Positions 37,201 to 48,292 of a stretch of 64,000 bases of DNA are shown here, in pieces (within the stretch, counting starts at the first letter, position 1; each line of letters opens with the position of its first letter). This stretch comes from Cephalotrichum gorgonifer. Lineage: Eukaryota; Ascomycota; Sordariomycetes; Microascales; Microascaceae. Under the pieces are notes generated by a model that saw only the letters and a program-made list of their open reading frames with translations, was not told the origin of the DNA and did no database searches. The position numbers were made by a program, and so were the translations under genes. The DNA lies in NCBI GenBank assembly GCA_900312665.1, contig ONZQ02000004.1, positions 1,580,693 to 1,644,692 of the forward strand, given 5' to 3'.

Positions 37201-40200
37201 CCCAGCTGATTCTGTGGAGACTGAGCTCGAGCGTCTCCCTGGACTTGAGCCTGCTTCCTCAGAGCCCAACGAACCGGCGCCGTCCGCCGCCGAAGCCCAG
37301 GGCGAAGCCGATTCTGTGGACGAATCGTCGATTCCGTCAACCTCCAAGAAAGGCAAGAAGAAGAAAGGTGCGATATCTTCTGAACGCGAACCCGAGCCTG
37401 AGTCGTCTATTGGACCTGACGACACTTCGCCCGCCCCCGAGGTGGACCCGGTCTCTGAATCTACTCCTCCCATTTCTGAGATAAGCGGAACTTCGCAGCC
37501 CATGATAGAGGCCGAGCCTACGATGGTAGCCGAGGATGATTGGTCTTCTACCCCGACAGTCAAGAAGGGCAAGAAGAAGAAGAAGAAGAGCAAAACGACA
37601 CTCGATCCCGAGCCCGAACGCGAGACCGAGTTGCCTGGTATAGCTACACCCATTGAAACCCCATCTGCAGAACCCGACGACAATCTTCCTACCTGCGAGG
37701 CGCATCTTCAGCCAGCTCTGGAAACCACGCCTGAGACAATCGATTCTTCACTACCTACAATTCAAGGTGAGACAATCGACTCTTCACTACCTACAATTCA
37801 AGGTGAGGACGAGTGGTCTTCTACCCCGGCAGTCAAGCAAGGCAACGAGGAGGAGGACGGTAGGGTGACTTCCGACTTTGGGCCCCCGGCTGAGCCCGAG
37901 TTGCCTGTTGCAGCTATGCCTATTGAAATCCCATTGGCAAAACTTGACGACATTCTTCCCAACCGCGAGGCGGATCTTGAGCCGGCTCTGAAAGCCACTC
38001 CTGAGACAATTGAATCTTCGCTACCTACCATTCAAGGCGAGGATGAGTGGTCTTCTACTCCGACAGTCAAGAAAGGCAAGAAGAAGAAGAAGAGTAAGAT
38101 GACTTCCGACCTCGAGCCCCTGGCTGAACCGGAGTTGTCTGTGACATCTACCTCCGTTCACATCCCGTCTTCTAAGCCCGCGGAGGATCTTCCTAGCCCT
38201 AAGGTGGACCTTGAGCCAACTGCAGAGACCGCGCCTGAGACGATCGAATCTTCGCTACCGACGACTGAGGCTGAGGGCCCGGATGAGCGGTCGTCTACTT
38301 CGACCACTAAACAGGATAAGAAGAAGAAGAAGAAGAAGAAGAAGGAGGATAGGCAAACTGTCGACCCCGGGCCCGAGCCCGAGCCCGAGCCCGAGCTGTC
38401 TATTGAAGCAACGTCTGCTGAAGCTAGGTCTGCCGAACCCGACGATATTCTTCCTACTCCTGAGGTTGAGCCGACTCTAGAAACCACGCCTTCCCCACCT
38501 GAGACAATCGAATCTTCGCTACCGACGACCAAGGTCGAAGGTGAGGATGAGTGGTCTTCTACCCCGACGATCAAGAAGGGCAAGAAGAAACAGAAGAGCA
38601 AGGCCGGCGCTGAACGGGCCCTCGACACCGAAGCTCAGCTTGTGGTCGAACCTAGAACAGCTGAGCCCGAATTCGCAGAGCCAGAAATCTTCCCCTCCAC
38701 TAAAGCCGATGTCGAGCAAACTCCTGACATTTCCTCCGTTGACCCGGTCCCAGCCGCTCAGGTTACCCTCATCGAGTCCGAGCTAGATGCGGGAATTGTT
38801 TCCAAAGAATCTCCAGCTAGCGAAACGAGGGATCTGGTAGTGTCACCCGAAGCCGAGCCCGAGGATGAGTGGTCATTCACCCCGGCGGCTAAGAAGGACA
38901 AAAAGAAGGAGGAGGAGGAGGAGGGTAAGATGATATTCGAATCCGAACCCCTCGCCCAAGACTCTTCTGCCGCCGGTCAGCCTGCTGAACCTGAGCCTCT
39001 GCCATCTTCTGACCCTCAACCCGAAGTCGGACCTGAAACTGAGTGGTCCGCCATGCCAATCACCAAGAAGGGGAAGAAGAAAGGGAAGAAGGCCAAATTC
39101 GCTGCTGAACCCGAGTCTACTGACGATCCCGCGAGTGTCTCGGGGCCAGAGCAGCTACCGGAGTCCTCCCAGCCTGGCGCGTCTGAGCAGAAGCCTGAAG
39201 TGGAAGACTCGCTCTCTACCCATGAGGCCGAGGTTCAAGTTGAAGCAGGTCCTGAGCTAGAGCCACTTGCAGAGGCTTCCCCTCCCATGAAGGAATCCTT
39301 ACCTTTGGAAGACGCTCCAACTGAAGAGCCCTTACAACCCGAGAATGACGACCGGCCTTCCGCGCGCCTGTCGAAGAAGGATAAAAAGAAGAAGAAGAAG
39401 GGCGGTGCAACGATTAGTCCGGAGCCGGAGCTCGAAATTTTGGATGAGACAGAAGTCTCCAGAGCGCTAGGCGAGACCGAAGAACGCCTACCCGCAGACG
39501 AGTTGCCTTCTCCCGACATCCAGGAAACCGCAGAGAGCCAAGAAGCCCTCAGAGCGCTAGGCGAGACCGAAGAACGCTTACCCCTTGCAGACGAGTTGCC
39601 TTCTCCCGACCTCCAGGAAGCCGCAGACAGTCAAGAAGCCCTAGATGATTCTTGGTCTTTCACTCCAGCGACCAAGAAAGAGAAGAAGAAGAAGGAGAAG
39701 AAGAGCAAGGCTGCGCCCGAACTGAAGCCTTCAACCGAGTCTGAGCCGCTGCCGTCTCTCGCCGACGACGGAGAGGTTATGGTTCCCACGGAAGAGGCCT
39801 CTATTCCGCCAACGCCAGCTCTCGAAGAGACGTCAGATGCTCTGGACGTTGAGGGAGTCGCGCCGGGTGATGCACCGGCCCAAGAAACACTGCCTACGCC
39901 CGAAGACGAATGGCCTTCTACTCCCATCTCGAAAAAAGACAAGAAGAAGAAGGGCAAGTCAGGGGCTGAGGCGGCCGAAACCCTGACACCTGAAGTATCA
40001 CCAACGCCGCTGACTGAGGAAGCATCACTCCCTGATCCACCCCTTGAAGCATGTACGGAGGCTCCTATTCCGGGGACGCAGTCAGCGGAGGTAGTGTCTG
40101 TAGATGAGCTGGCGGTCACGCCGGCCAAAGGAAAGAAGGGGAAGAAGAAGAAGAAGGCCAGGGCCGTGGAGGATTCGTTCTGGGCAGATGCCGAGACCAC

Positions 40201-43200
40201 CCCCGCAGAAGTTCCTGCAAAGGATGTTCCCATCAGCGATTCTCCTCCCTCCCTCCAAGCGCAGGTCGTGCCAGAGGATGTATCCAGTAAGTTATCTGTT
40301 CAATCTAGAACCATTCCTGATGCAATACCTAACTTGGGACTCCCAGTACCTACCCTTTCTACAGAGACGACCCCCGTTGAAGAGGCTACCAAGGTTGCTG
40401 CGCCGACTTCTGAAGGTGTTAAATCTGCTGCATCTGACGTCCCTGGGGAAGAGCCTCTGCCCACTAAACTTGCCGAGCTACTAGACGAATCCAAGACCAC
40501 CGAAGATGACATTATCGCAGAGGTCGAGCGTTCCTTTGAACCAGTGCTCGAGGAGCCCGTCGCCGAAGCTGCGGGTGGAGATGAGTTCCCTGATTTCATC
40601 ACCAAGGAAGACAACAAGAGCAAGAAGGGCAAGAAGTCAAAGGCATCTGCGGACTGGGGGTCTCCGGAGTCATCTGAGATCAATGCCATTCTAGATGAGC
40701 ACCCTGTGGAAGGCTTGCCCCCCGTGAATGCGCCCGAAGAAGCTGAAGAAGATGAGTGGGCTCTCCCAACGAAGAAGGGGAAGGGCAAGAGGGGTAAGAA
40801 AGACCGCAAAGCGGCCTCCGAAGTCACCACACCTGCACGATCTCGCCCGTTGTCGCCCGTTACGGATGCTCCGGCTGCACCCTCAGACAAGCCATTAGAT
40901 GAATTCGCTCCCACTGAACTCTCAAGCGAACCTGCGCCAGAGACGTTCCCGACAATTCCCACCGATGCACCTCGTGAATCCGATCAACTCCACCAGGAAG
41001 TTCCGCAAGAAGCTGCCATGACCAAAGACTTCCCCATAGAGGATGCCAAGCCAGAGGGCGAGGAGCGAGACAGGAGCCAAGTGTGGCCTGAAATACCCGC
41101 TGAAGTCGTTCCAGAGTATCAAGTCTCCGCCGAGATTCCAACTACGACTCCCGAGGAAATTTTAGTCGAAGCCGACGAATGGGCCCTCCCCGCCAAGAAA
41201 GGGAAAGGAAAGAAGGGCAAGAAGCAGCGTGGAGAATCTATCTCCGAGGCCGTCCCTGCAGAGTCCGAGCTCGCCCCCCCTTCCACCGACCTAACTGGGC
41301 CAGTCATGCAAGAAACCCGTGCGTCTGTGGAGCCCATGAAGGTGCAACCTAAACCAGATGTTGTCGAGGGTGAGACGTCATATGAGCCCGAGCCGATCAT
41401 CGAGGAGTGGTCATCCACGAAGTCAAAGAAGAAGAAGGGCAAGAAGGGCACTAAGGGTGCTTCAGAATCAACAACTCCTGCAATCTCTCGACCTCAATCC
41501 CCAGTTATGGAAGAGGCACCTACCCCGTCCGCCGAAGTTGCCGAAGAGCCCGCTGTCGTTGATGAGCCGATCACAAGCACGCCTGAGGCAATAGAAAGCG
41601 GTACGCCAGACGCCGATCCCACTCCTTCGGCCGTTGAACCCTCCGTGGACCAGGAAGCCGAAGGGAACGAGTTGAGCTTATCTGCGAAGAAGAAGAAGGG
41701 CAAGAAGGGCAAGAAGAAGGGCACTACAGTTTCTGAAGTCAGCACTCCGGCAGTCTCTCGACCCCTATCCCCTGTTGTGGGCGATATCGATCCTTCGATG
41801 GAAGATCTGAAGGAGTCAGAGGCTGTTGAGTGTTCCAACCCAGTCGAGACTGAGAGGATGGTAGACATTGCCCCAGAGCCGGAGACAGACGACTGGGGTT
41901 TCTCCAAGCAAAAGAAGTCAAAGAAGAACAAGAAGGGCAAAGGGAAAGAGGAGGATGCAGCCCCTCGAGAAGAAACGCCCCTGTTACCCGCTGCTCCAGT
42001 GGAAGTTCATCCCGGCGAACCTTCGATTCCAACCGAGTTGGACGACGCAGATAGTTGGGCACCCCCAGCTAAGAAGAAGAAGGGCAAGAATAGTAGGAGC
42101 ATTGCAGACCCCGTCCCGAAAGGCCCCAGCTTTGGAGCGTCTCGACCCTCCTCGCCAGCCGAGGAGGACCCTCTCCAATCCCATCAGATCGACGCCCGAG
42201 AGATCCCTGCCGAGTCTGAAGGACAGGACGCCAACGATAGAGCAATCCCAACAACCACTGAGACCCTTGCCGCTACAGACAAAGGCGCTTTGGCCGATCC
42301 TCACGATAGTGCCATTGATTCGGAATCCGTCCTCGCCCCTGTCGAATCTGAATCTGGCACCAGGCCGGAGGGAGAACCAGCAACCTCTCGACAAGAAAGC
42401 GACGATTGGGACTTCTCCAGTACCAAGAAAAAGGGGAAGAAAGGAAAGAAGAAAGGCAAGCACCCCTATGATGCTCCAACTGCCTCGCGCGACTCGCCGG
42501 TCGCCGCGGATGAAGATGTTCGCTCCTCGGAGGAGCCTGTTGAGCCCGATGCTTCCATCCCAGACAAGCCCAGCCTCCCAGCCTCACACGAGCCCGGACT
42601 TGAGCTACCCGTCGAGGAAGCGGATATTCATGATCCCGGTGCTTCCGTCATCGGCGAGTCCGGCGCTGAGCATACCGTTCAACCGGAAGTCCAACCAAAC
42701 AACCGTTCGGAGGTATACCCGCGAATTGAAACTAGTCTCGAGCCAGAAGTTCATCCGGAGACCCAGCCAGAAATCGAGCCGGAAGTCAGGTCAAAAGTCC
42801 AGCCTGAACCTGACAAGGATGCTCCCGCCACACCTCAGGCCGAGTCTGAGCTAGTCAGACACGAACACCCCGTTCCAGCTGAGGATAACACTGACTATGG
42901 ATTCTTTGTTTCAAAGAAGAAAGACAAGAAAGGGAAAAAGAAGGGACACTCTGCCTCAGCTACACCAGGAGCGTCTAGCCCGTTGCTGCCTACCGATGCA
43001 GGCGAGCCTGCTCTTTTACTCGAAAGCCATGATGTGTCAGCCCCAAAGACCCCAGCTCCCGAAATTGAAGCCGCGGTCGCGGAGGAAGAATCAGTTGCAA
43101 CTGAGCGGGATCAACACGACTGGGGATTTACGGCCAAGAAGAAAAAGGGGAAGAAGGGGAAGCAGCAAGACCCATCTTCGCACTCTTCCCCCTCCATATC

Positions 43201-46200
43201 ACGACCCCTATCTCCTATTGTGGATGAGCCTGGCCAAGATCAAGATCCCGCAACCGACCAACCCGCGACCCCCCATGCTGATATTGAGCCCGCAATTGTC
43301 GCACCCGTAGAAGATGAGGATGAGAACTGGGGCTTTGCAGCCAAGAAGAAGGGGAAGAAGGGAAAGAAGAAGGATCACGCTTCGAATACAACAACCCCTG
43401 CTATGCCCCGATCACTTTCTCCCGTCTCGGATGAGCTCAGCCAAGGTCAAGATCCTCCAATTGACCGGATAGGGGCTGTCCAGGCTGAAGTTGAGCCTGT
43501 GGTAGTCCCCCCCGCGGAAGACGAGGTTGAGGACTGGGGCTCCAAGATCAAGAAGAAGGGCAAGAAGGGCAAGAAGCAAGACCATTCCTCATACGCCACT
43601 TCTCCCGCCGTGTCTCGACCGCCCTCTCCCATTATCGACGCACCTAGCCAACATCAAGAAGCTATGGGAGAGCAAAGCACACCCCCTGAGGTCGATCTTG
43701 AACCTGTATCAACTGTGCCTGCTGAAGAGGAGGTTGAGGACTGGGGTTTTGCGACGAAAAAGAAGGCCAAGAAGGCCAAGAAACAGGCCCAAGCGGCCTC
43801 CAAGACCACCACCCCTACCGCATCACGACCCATCTCGCCAACTTTGGAGGCGGAGGCCCAGTCACCCTTGCCTGCGCCTTCGAAAGGACAACAAACCGAG
43901 GACGAATGGGCGCCGCTGAGTAAGAAAAAGGGAAAGAAGGGCAAGAAGAGCAAGACCGACTACCTGGCGTTCGAGCTGTCCCCAACTCAAGCAGAACGAT
44001 CCCCTCTTCCCGAAGAAGCCCAATCAGAATTTGCCGACCAATCTACACCACTCCCAGCCACTAAATGGGATGCCAGACAATCTGAGTTCGTTGATGCGGC
44101 TGCGGATTCTTCCGCCCAACAATCTAGGAGCGTTCCCGCATCGCTGGCTAGAGTGCAGGAGGTTTACTTGGGTCCGGTGCAGGAAACCAGTCATATCACC
44201 CATGAGCCACCCGCTGAAGAAGCAGCAAGGCCTGAGAAAAAGTTAAAGAGTGATGCCCTTGATCCTCTCATGCTTTCAGAGCCCCTCCTATCGTCTGGAG
44301 AACATGTGGAGGAAAGGAGCGCCATTCTCGAGCCGACAGACGTTCCTCAAGTCTCAAGATATGCAAGCAACGTTGACAACGATCTTGTTGGACTTGAGAA
44401 AACACAGCATGGGTCGACCCGGGACAAGGGCAAGCGGGTCGAAGATATTTCGTCTGTCAGCGAAGTTGACGACACGCCTCGCGAGACCAAGTCAAGCAAG
44501 ACCCGGAAGAAGTCTATCCCTGACACCCCGACAATTGCAGAAGCTACTGGTATGGGTGCTGGTATGTCCGTTGGCGTTGCCGCGCTCGCGGAGAAGTTTG
44601 GCGGGCAATCCTCGCGGCCGAAGAAGAAGGCGAAGAAAAAGAAGGTGTTGGATAAGAGGACGACGGAGGAAGATGACCTGTTTGATGATCCACTATTGTG
44701 GGAAACGGCTGATAGGAAGGTTTTGCGTGGGGAAGAGAAGGTTGGCGAGGACGATGGGTTCTGGGGTGGCGGCGATGGAGGGGAGAGAGCTGAGCGGGGA
44801 AGTCTCGAAATGGGTGACCCAATGGCTGACGATGACGGGTTCTGGGGTGGTGGCGATGACGATGAGGAAACAGATCGGAGACCCCTCGAAGTGGTTGACC
44901 CGATGGTTGATGAAGACGGATTCGGGGGTGGTGGTGATGATGGGAGCCGAGCTGAGGAGGAAAGTCTAGAAGTGGTTGACCCGATGACGGGAGTTGTTGA
45001 GGAGAGCATCAATGAGCGCCGCGAGAAGAGTGTGGAGCGGATGGACATTATCGAGACCGTGGAGGCGATCCCCAATGTTGTTGAAGAAGTGGCCGTGGAG
45101 AATGTGAGGCGGGAAATTTCGGAAAGCGGTATGGCTCACGGGCCGGTTGGGGACGAAGTGGTGGCTAGGGAATGGCCCGAGACCGATCAGGTCGGTGTTG
45201 GAGGATTAGAGAGCGGAAAGGAGGTTGAGGAGATCTCTTCTGAGGTGGTCATGGAGACTACTCCCAGGCTCACCGAGAAGATGAAGTCGGAGTTGGAAGC
45301 GGAAACCGTGTCTGCCAGCATTGAGCAGAGATCTCGCGAGGCGGTGGAGGATGGAGCGGCTTCTTCCTTCGGTAAAAGTGCAATTCCAGAGGAGGTCGAG
45401 AAGCCGAGCACGCCACCTCCTGACGTTGCCCCTGAGCCGCCGATGATTATTGAGCACGTCGGAGCCTCCCCACAATCCCGGGGCTTAGACGACGCGAGGG
45501 AAGACCGGGCTACTCAGGAACAAGACGGGCCGGCATCTCCTGATATGCCGGAGGGGGCTCCTCCGAAGGCCGATATTACGGAGTACTCCAGATCCATGCA
45601 ACGAGACAAGGGGCACATGGAAATACAGGCGACAGAGGATGAATGGGCAGAAAGCCCCGTGCTGGGCCGTGGAGGACTGCAAGACCATGGTTTCGTCGAA
45701 AAAGCAGCGCTTCTCCTTGTCACGCCAATACGAGGTCACGTATCTACAGATGATTCTCCGAGGGCGCCCACGTGGGACACGTTCGAAGAGTCACCTTATA
45801 CACCCCTCAGGGGATCGAAGTCGCGCAATCTTGACCCCGTTCCAGAGGAGCCAGCAGATACCTTGGATTCCCACACCCAGACAAGGGAGAGGCCAGTTAA
45901 GAAGCTAACTACTTCAACGCCCGACGTCAACCGAGATAGTGGGTTTGCTATAGACTCACCACATATCCGGCAGCGAAGCCATTGGCAACAGGAAGGGCCA
46001 CACCGGGACAGCGGCGTCCATCTCAAGGAGTGGGCCGAGACTCCTCGGCAGATCAGCCCCGAGCCGTCAAGCTCGAGGCCAAAGGATCCATTCAAGACCC
46101 CCGAAACGACGGAGAGGCGCCTAAAGAGGTCGCCACGCAGTGCCAAAGACCTTCGCGAGCACGAACGCCCAGCTTCAAGAACGCCCATGCTCCGCGAGCC

Positions 46201-48292
46201 GTCGCCTCACGCACCTACACCAGAACCCCAGAAGACGCTGCGAGAGTACAAGACTCCAGACAACCCCCGCAGCCGATATCAAGACTTAGGCACACCATCC
46301 CTCTCCGGAAAGAAGTCATCGGCACTCAGGCTGGCACCAGCTGCGTCACTCCCACGATCCAGCACAAATTCACCCGCTCCCGGCCAAAGGAGCGTCTCGG
46401 ACGACATATCACGGTCAAGATTTACGCCGGGCTCGGAGGTATCGCTACGCCGTGTGGCGTCCAACACCAGCCTCACGCGCCACTGGACTCCCGAGCCACC
46501 CAATTTGCGGCCTGATACGCCAGGCAGCATTCGGTCGCTCCACAGCGCCACACCTCCTCTCCGTCGGGCGGCGGGTAAGCGAATGAGCGGGGACCTTCGG
46601 TCAATATCTCTCAGCCAACGCGGGCCAGGCCAAGCTGAAGCTGCTCACCCGAGCGACAACACCAAGGACGACCAGCGGTCACCGCAAAACTCAACCCCCG
46701 TGGCCAACGAAGGCCGTGTCCGTTCCAAGGACATGACCGACGTATATGTAAGTTTCTATAATTTATTTTCGCCTTATTTTATTCTTTTCTTCTCCGCAGT
46801 TACTAATTTTTTTTGGTAGGATGGCTTCGGCGAGGGCCGCATCGGCTCCCCACGATCGCCGACGCGACCGCACAGTATGCGCCGGCGACAAAGCATGCAG
46901 GTTATCGAGCTCGAAAGCCAGGTCAAGGACCTACTCGCGCAAAATCAATTGCTACTACAAGAGCGACAACTTCATGGCGACCAATCCCACCCCCAGAAGA
47001 CACGGTCGCTGCTCGCCGATCGCGATGCCGAAATCGACGCGCTCAAGCGCTCAATCGACATGCTTAATCGCGAGGTCAGCCGGCTCGTCGAGGTAAATGA
47101 GGGCCTCAATGCAGCCAACGCCAAGCTCTCCGACCAACACAACAGTCGGTATCGCGATCTTGAACTCGTCCACGCTAAGGCGTCCAGAGAACTTGAGACG
47201 ACGCGCGGTGCGCAAAGCGCCTACAATCAGCGCCTGCAAGAGAAGGATGCCGAGATCGCGGGGCTCCGAGACCAGCTCGAGACGGCGAAGGCGAAGATAC
47301 AGGAGATGCAGCAGCGGATCCTCGAGACGTCGCGACCTGCCGACGCCGACTTCCTTGACCTCCGCGACGTCGACTACTTCGACCACAGGTGCCAGCAGCT
47401 CTGCCAGCATGTGCAGCAGTGGGTGCTCCGCTTCTCCAAGTTCTCCGATATGCGCGCGTGCCGCCTAACGAGCGAGATCAATGACGAGAAGGTCATTGAC
47501 CGCCTCGACAACACGATCCTCGACGGCTCCGATGTCGATACCTACTTGCGCGACCGAGTGCGCCGCCGCGACATATTCATGTCGATGACGATGAACATGA
47601 TCTGGGAGTTCGTCTTCACACGCTACCTCTTCGGCATGGATCGCGAGCAGCGCCAGAAGCTCAAGTCGCTCGAGAAGCACCTGACCGAGGTCGGCCCCCC
47701 GAACGCCGTCCGCCAATGGCGCGCCGTGACGCTCACGCTCCTCTCCCGCCGCGCGTCCTTCAAGCGCCAGCGCGACCTCGACAGCGAGGCCGTCGTGCAA
47801 GCCGTCCTCGAGACCCTCTGCGTCATACTCCCCCCTCCCACGAACCTCGAGGACCAGATCCAGGCCCAGCTCCGCCGCGTGATGGTCGAGGCCGTCGACC
47901 TCGCCATCATGATGCGCACCCAGCGCGCTGAGTACATGATGCTCCCGCCGCTCGAGCCGAAGTACGACGCCGATGGTGAGCTGGCCGAGACGGTCACCTT
48001 CAACGCCGCCCTCATGAACGAGCGCAGCGGCGACCGCTCCCAGACAAACGAGGAGCTGCAGGCCGACTCCGCCACCGTGCGCGTCGTGCTCTTCCCCCTC
48101 GTCGTGAGGAAGGGTGACGAGAACGGCATCGGCGACGACGAGATCGTCGTCTGCCCCGCGCAGGTGCTTATCGCGCGCAGCCGCCGCAGGTCAACGAGGG
48201 GCGTCACGCCGAACAGCGAGCTGGGTGGCGCCCCCATCGGCCAGTCCGCGCACGATTTGCAGTCGGCCGAGTATCTAGGCGACAACCTCTGA
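25286..48292 (+). CDS. Giant involucrin-repeat-type protein (Leashin-like), about 7,600 aa
   Basis: Four exons: 25286-28565, 28634-34053, 34110-46747 and 46820-48292. The introns are 68, 56 and 72 bp with GTAAG donors, and the joins keep frame (for example DVY|DGFGEGR at the last one). Exon 2 has a one-base frame break at about 29791-29797. With one base restored the CDS is 22,812 nt, 7,603 residues. As it stands, reading would stop at 29892 after 1,512 residues. Order of parts: Arg/Ser-rich head (1-130, including a DSDLAYGTGF motif); hydrophobic Gly/Ala segments near 232-250 and 523-542; a charged helix near 550-620; RS repeats near 950; nine KKLTKKEQRKLEKQ-type units; then some 50 Lys clusters, usually 15 residues after a Trp, up to about residue 6420; three GFWGGGD units; a Ser/Pro/Arg tail; a coiled coil at about 7133-7290; and a compact C-terminal domain (about 7290-7580, rich in Leu/Met/Trp). 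The head and the C-terminal domain match my recollection of fungal 'involucrin repeat' proteins. That class is thought to include Leashin/LAH, which ties Woronin bodies to the cortex or septal pore. The Leashin assignment is inference, at about even odds. Confidence 0.88.
28129..28173 (+). repeat. RS-dipeptide repeat (coding)
   Basis: A hexamer-like array of TCTCGA/TCTCGG units encodes alternating Arg and Ser (about 15 residues) near residue 955 of the giant protein, just before the first intron region. RS runs are common phosphorylation targets. Here the DNA repeat itself is a likely source of length variation between strains. Confidence 0.85.
29250..31010 (+). repeat. Repeat zone A: nine KKLTKKEQRKLEKQ-type units
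   Basis: Nine coding units, each with PPKKLTKKEQRKLEKQAAEA or a close variant followed by a helical Glu-rich segment and a variable acidic stretch ending EPADDDS. Units lie near 29260, 29530, 29750, 29970, 30195, 30385, 30590, 30780 and 30970, spaced about 180-270 bp. Nucleotide identity among the 29750-30430 units is high, pointing to recent local duplication. The core is predicted to be an amphipathic basic helix. The third unit contains the frame break. Confidence 0.9.
29791..29797 (+). other. One-base frame break in the giant gene
   Basis: Upstream the repeat is read in one frame through CTGGAAAAACAAAAG. Downstream the same repeat family (AAEAQLQEEE, then EDSGERSAGQPEIVEPAEDDS) continues only in the -1 frame, without a stop, to 34053. 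Sister units read AAGGCAGCC or CAGGCGGCT where this one has AAGCAGCC, so one G appears to be missing. Read literally, the frame ends at a TAG at 29890-29892. No plausible GT..AG intron explains the switch. A sequencing or assembly error in the A-rich stretch, a real deletion, or a -1 ribosomal slip at GGAAAAAC are the options, in that order of likelihood. Confidence 0.85.
37733..37804 (+). repeat. 36-bp tandem duplication in the giant gene
   Basis: Two adjacent 36-bp copies (37733-37768 and 37769-37804) differ at one base and encode ETIDSSLPTIQG twice. The duplication keeps the frame. The near identity suggests it is recent. Confidence 0.95.
39461..39643 (+). repeat. 90-bp tandem duplication in the giant gene
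   Basis: A 90-bp segment (39461-39550) is followed by a 93-bp copy (39551-39643) with one 3-bp insertion and several substitutions. It encodes RALGETEERLP..ADELPSP twice. The insertion is in frame (an extra Leu), consistent with selection for an open reading frame. Confidence 0.93.
44750..44960 (+). repeat. Repeat zone C: three GFWGGGD units
   Basis: Three coding units of about 80-90 bp start near 44753, 44834 and 44925. Each has D-G-F-[W/G]-G-G-G-D followed by Arg/Glu-rich residues and an SLE-x-x-DPM motif. They lie immediately after the last poly-Lys block and differ wholly from it in composition (Gly, Asp, aromatic). Confidence 0.9.

Larger units (their letters stand above)
31180..44660 (+). 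repeat. Repeat zone B: about 50 Trp + poly-Lys units
   Basis: The coding sequence alternates acidic, Pro-rich stretches of 40-90 residues with a short block of the form [D/E]W..(T)P..KK.KKKKKK. Subfamilies are zoned. KASQSxWDD units occupy 33000-33700. EWSSTPxxKKGKKKKK units occupy 36060-40000. EWALPxKKGKGKKGKK units occupy 40750-41230. DWGFxxKKKGKKGKKxD units followed by STTPAxSRPLSP occupy 41690-43960. The AAG-rich Lys runs are near-microsatellite at DNA level. The poly-Lys block is replaced by acidic residues in two units (about 37830-37860 and 38900-38930). Confidence 0.9.
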
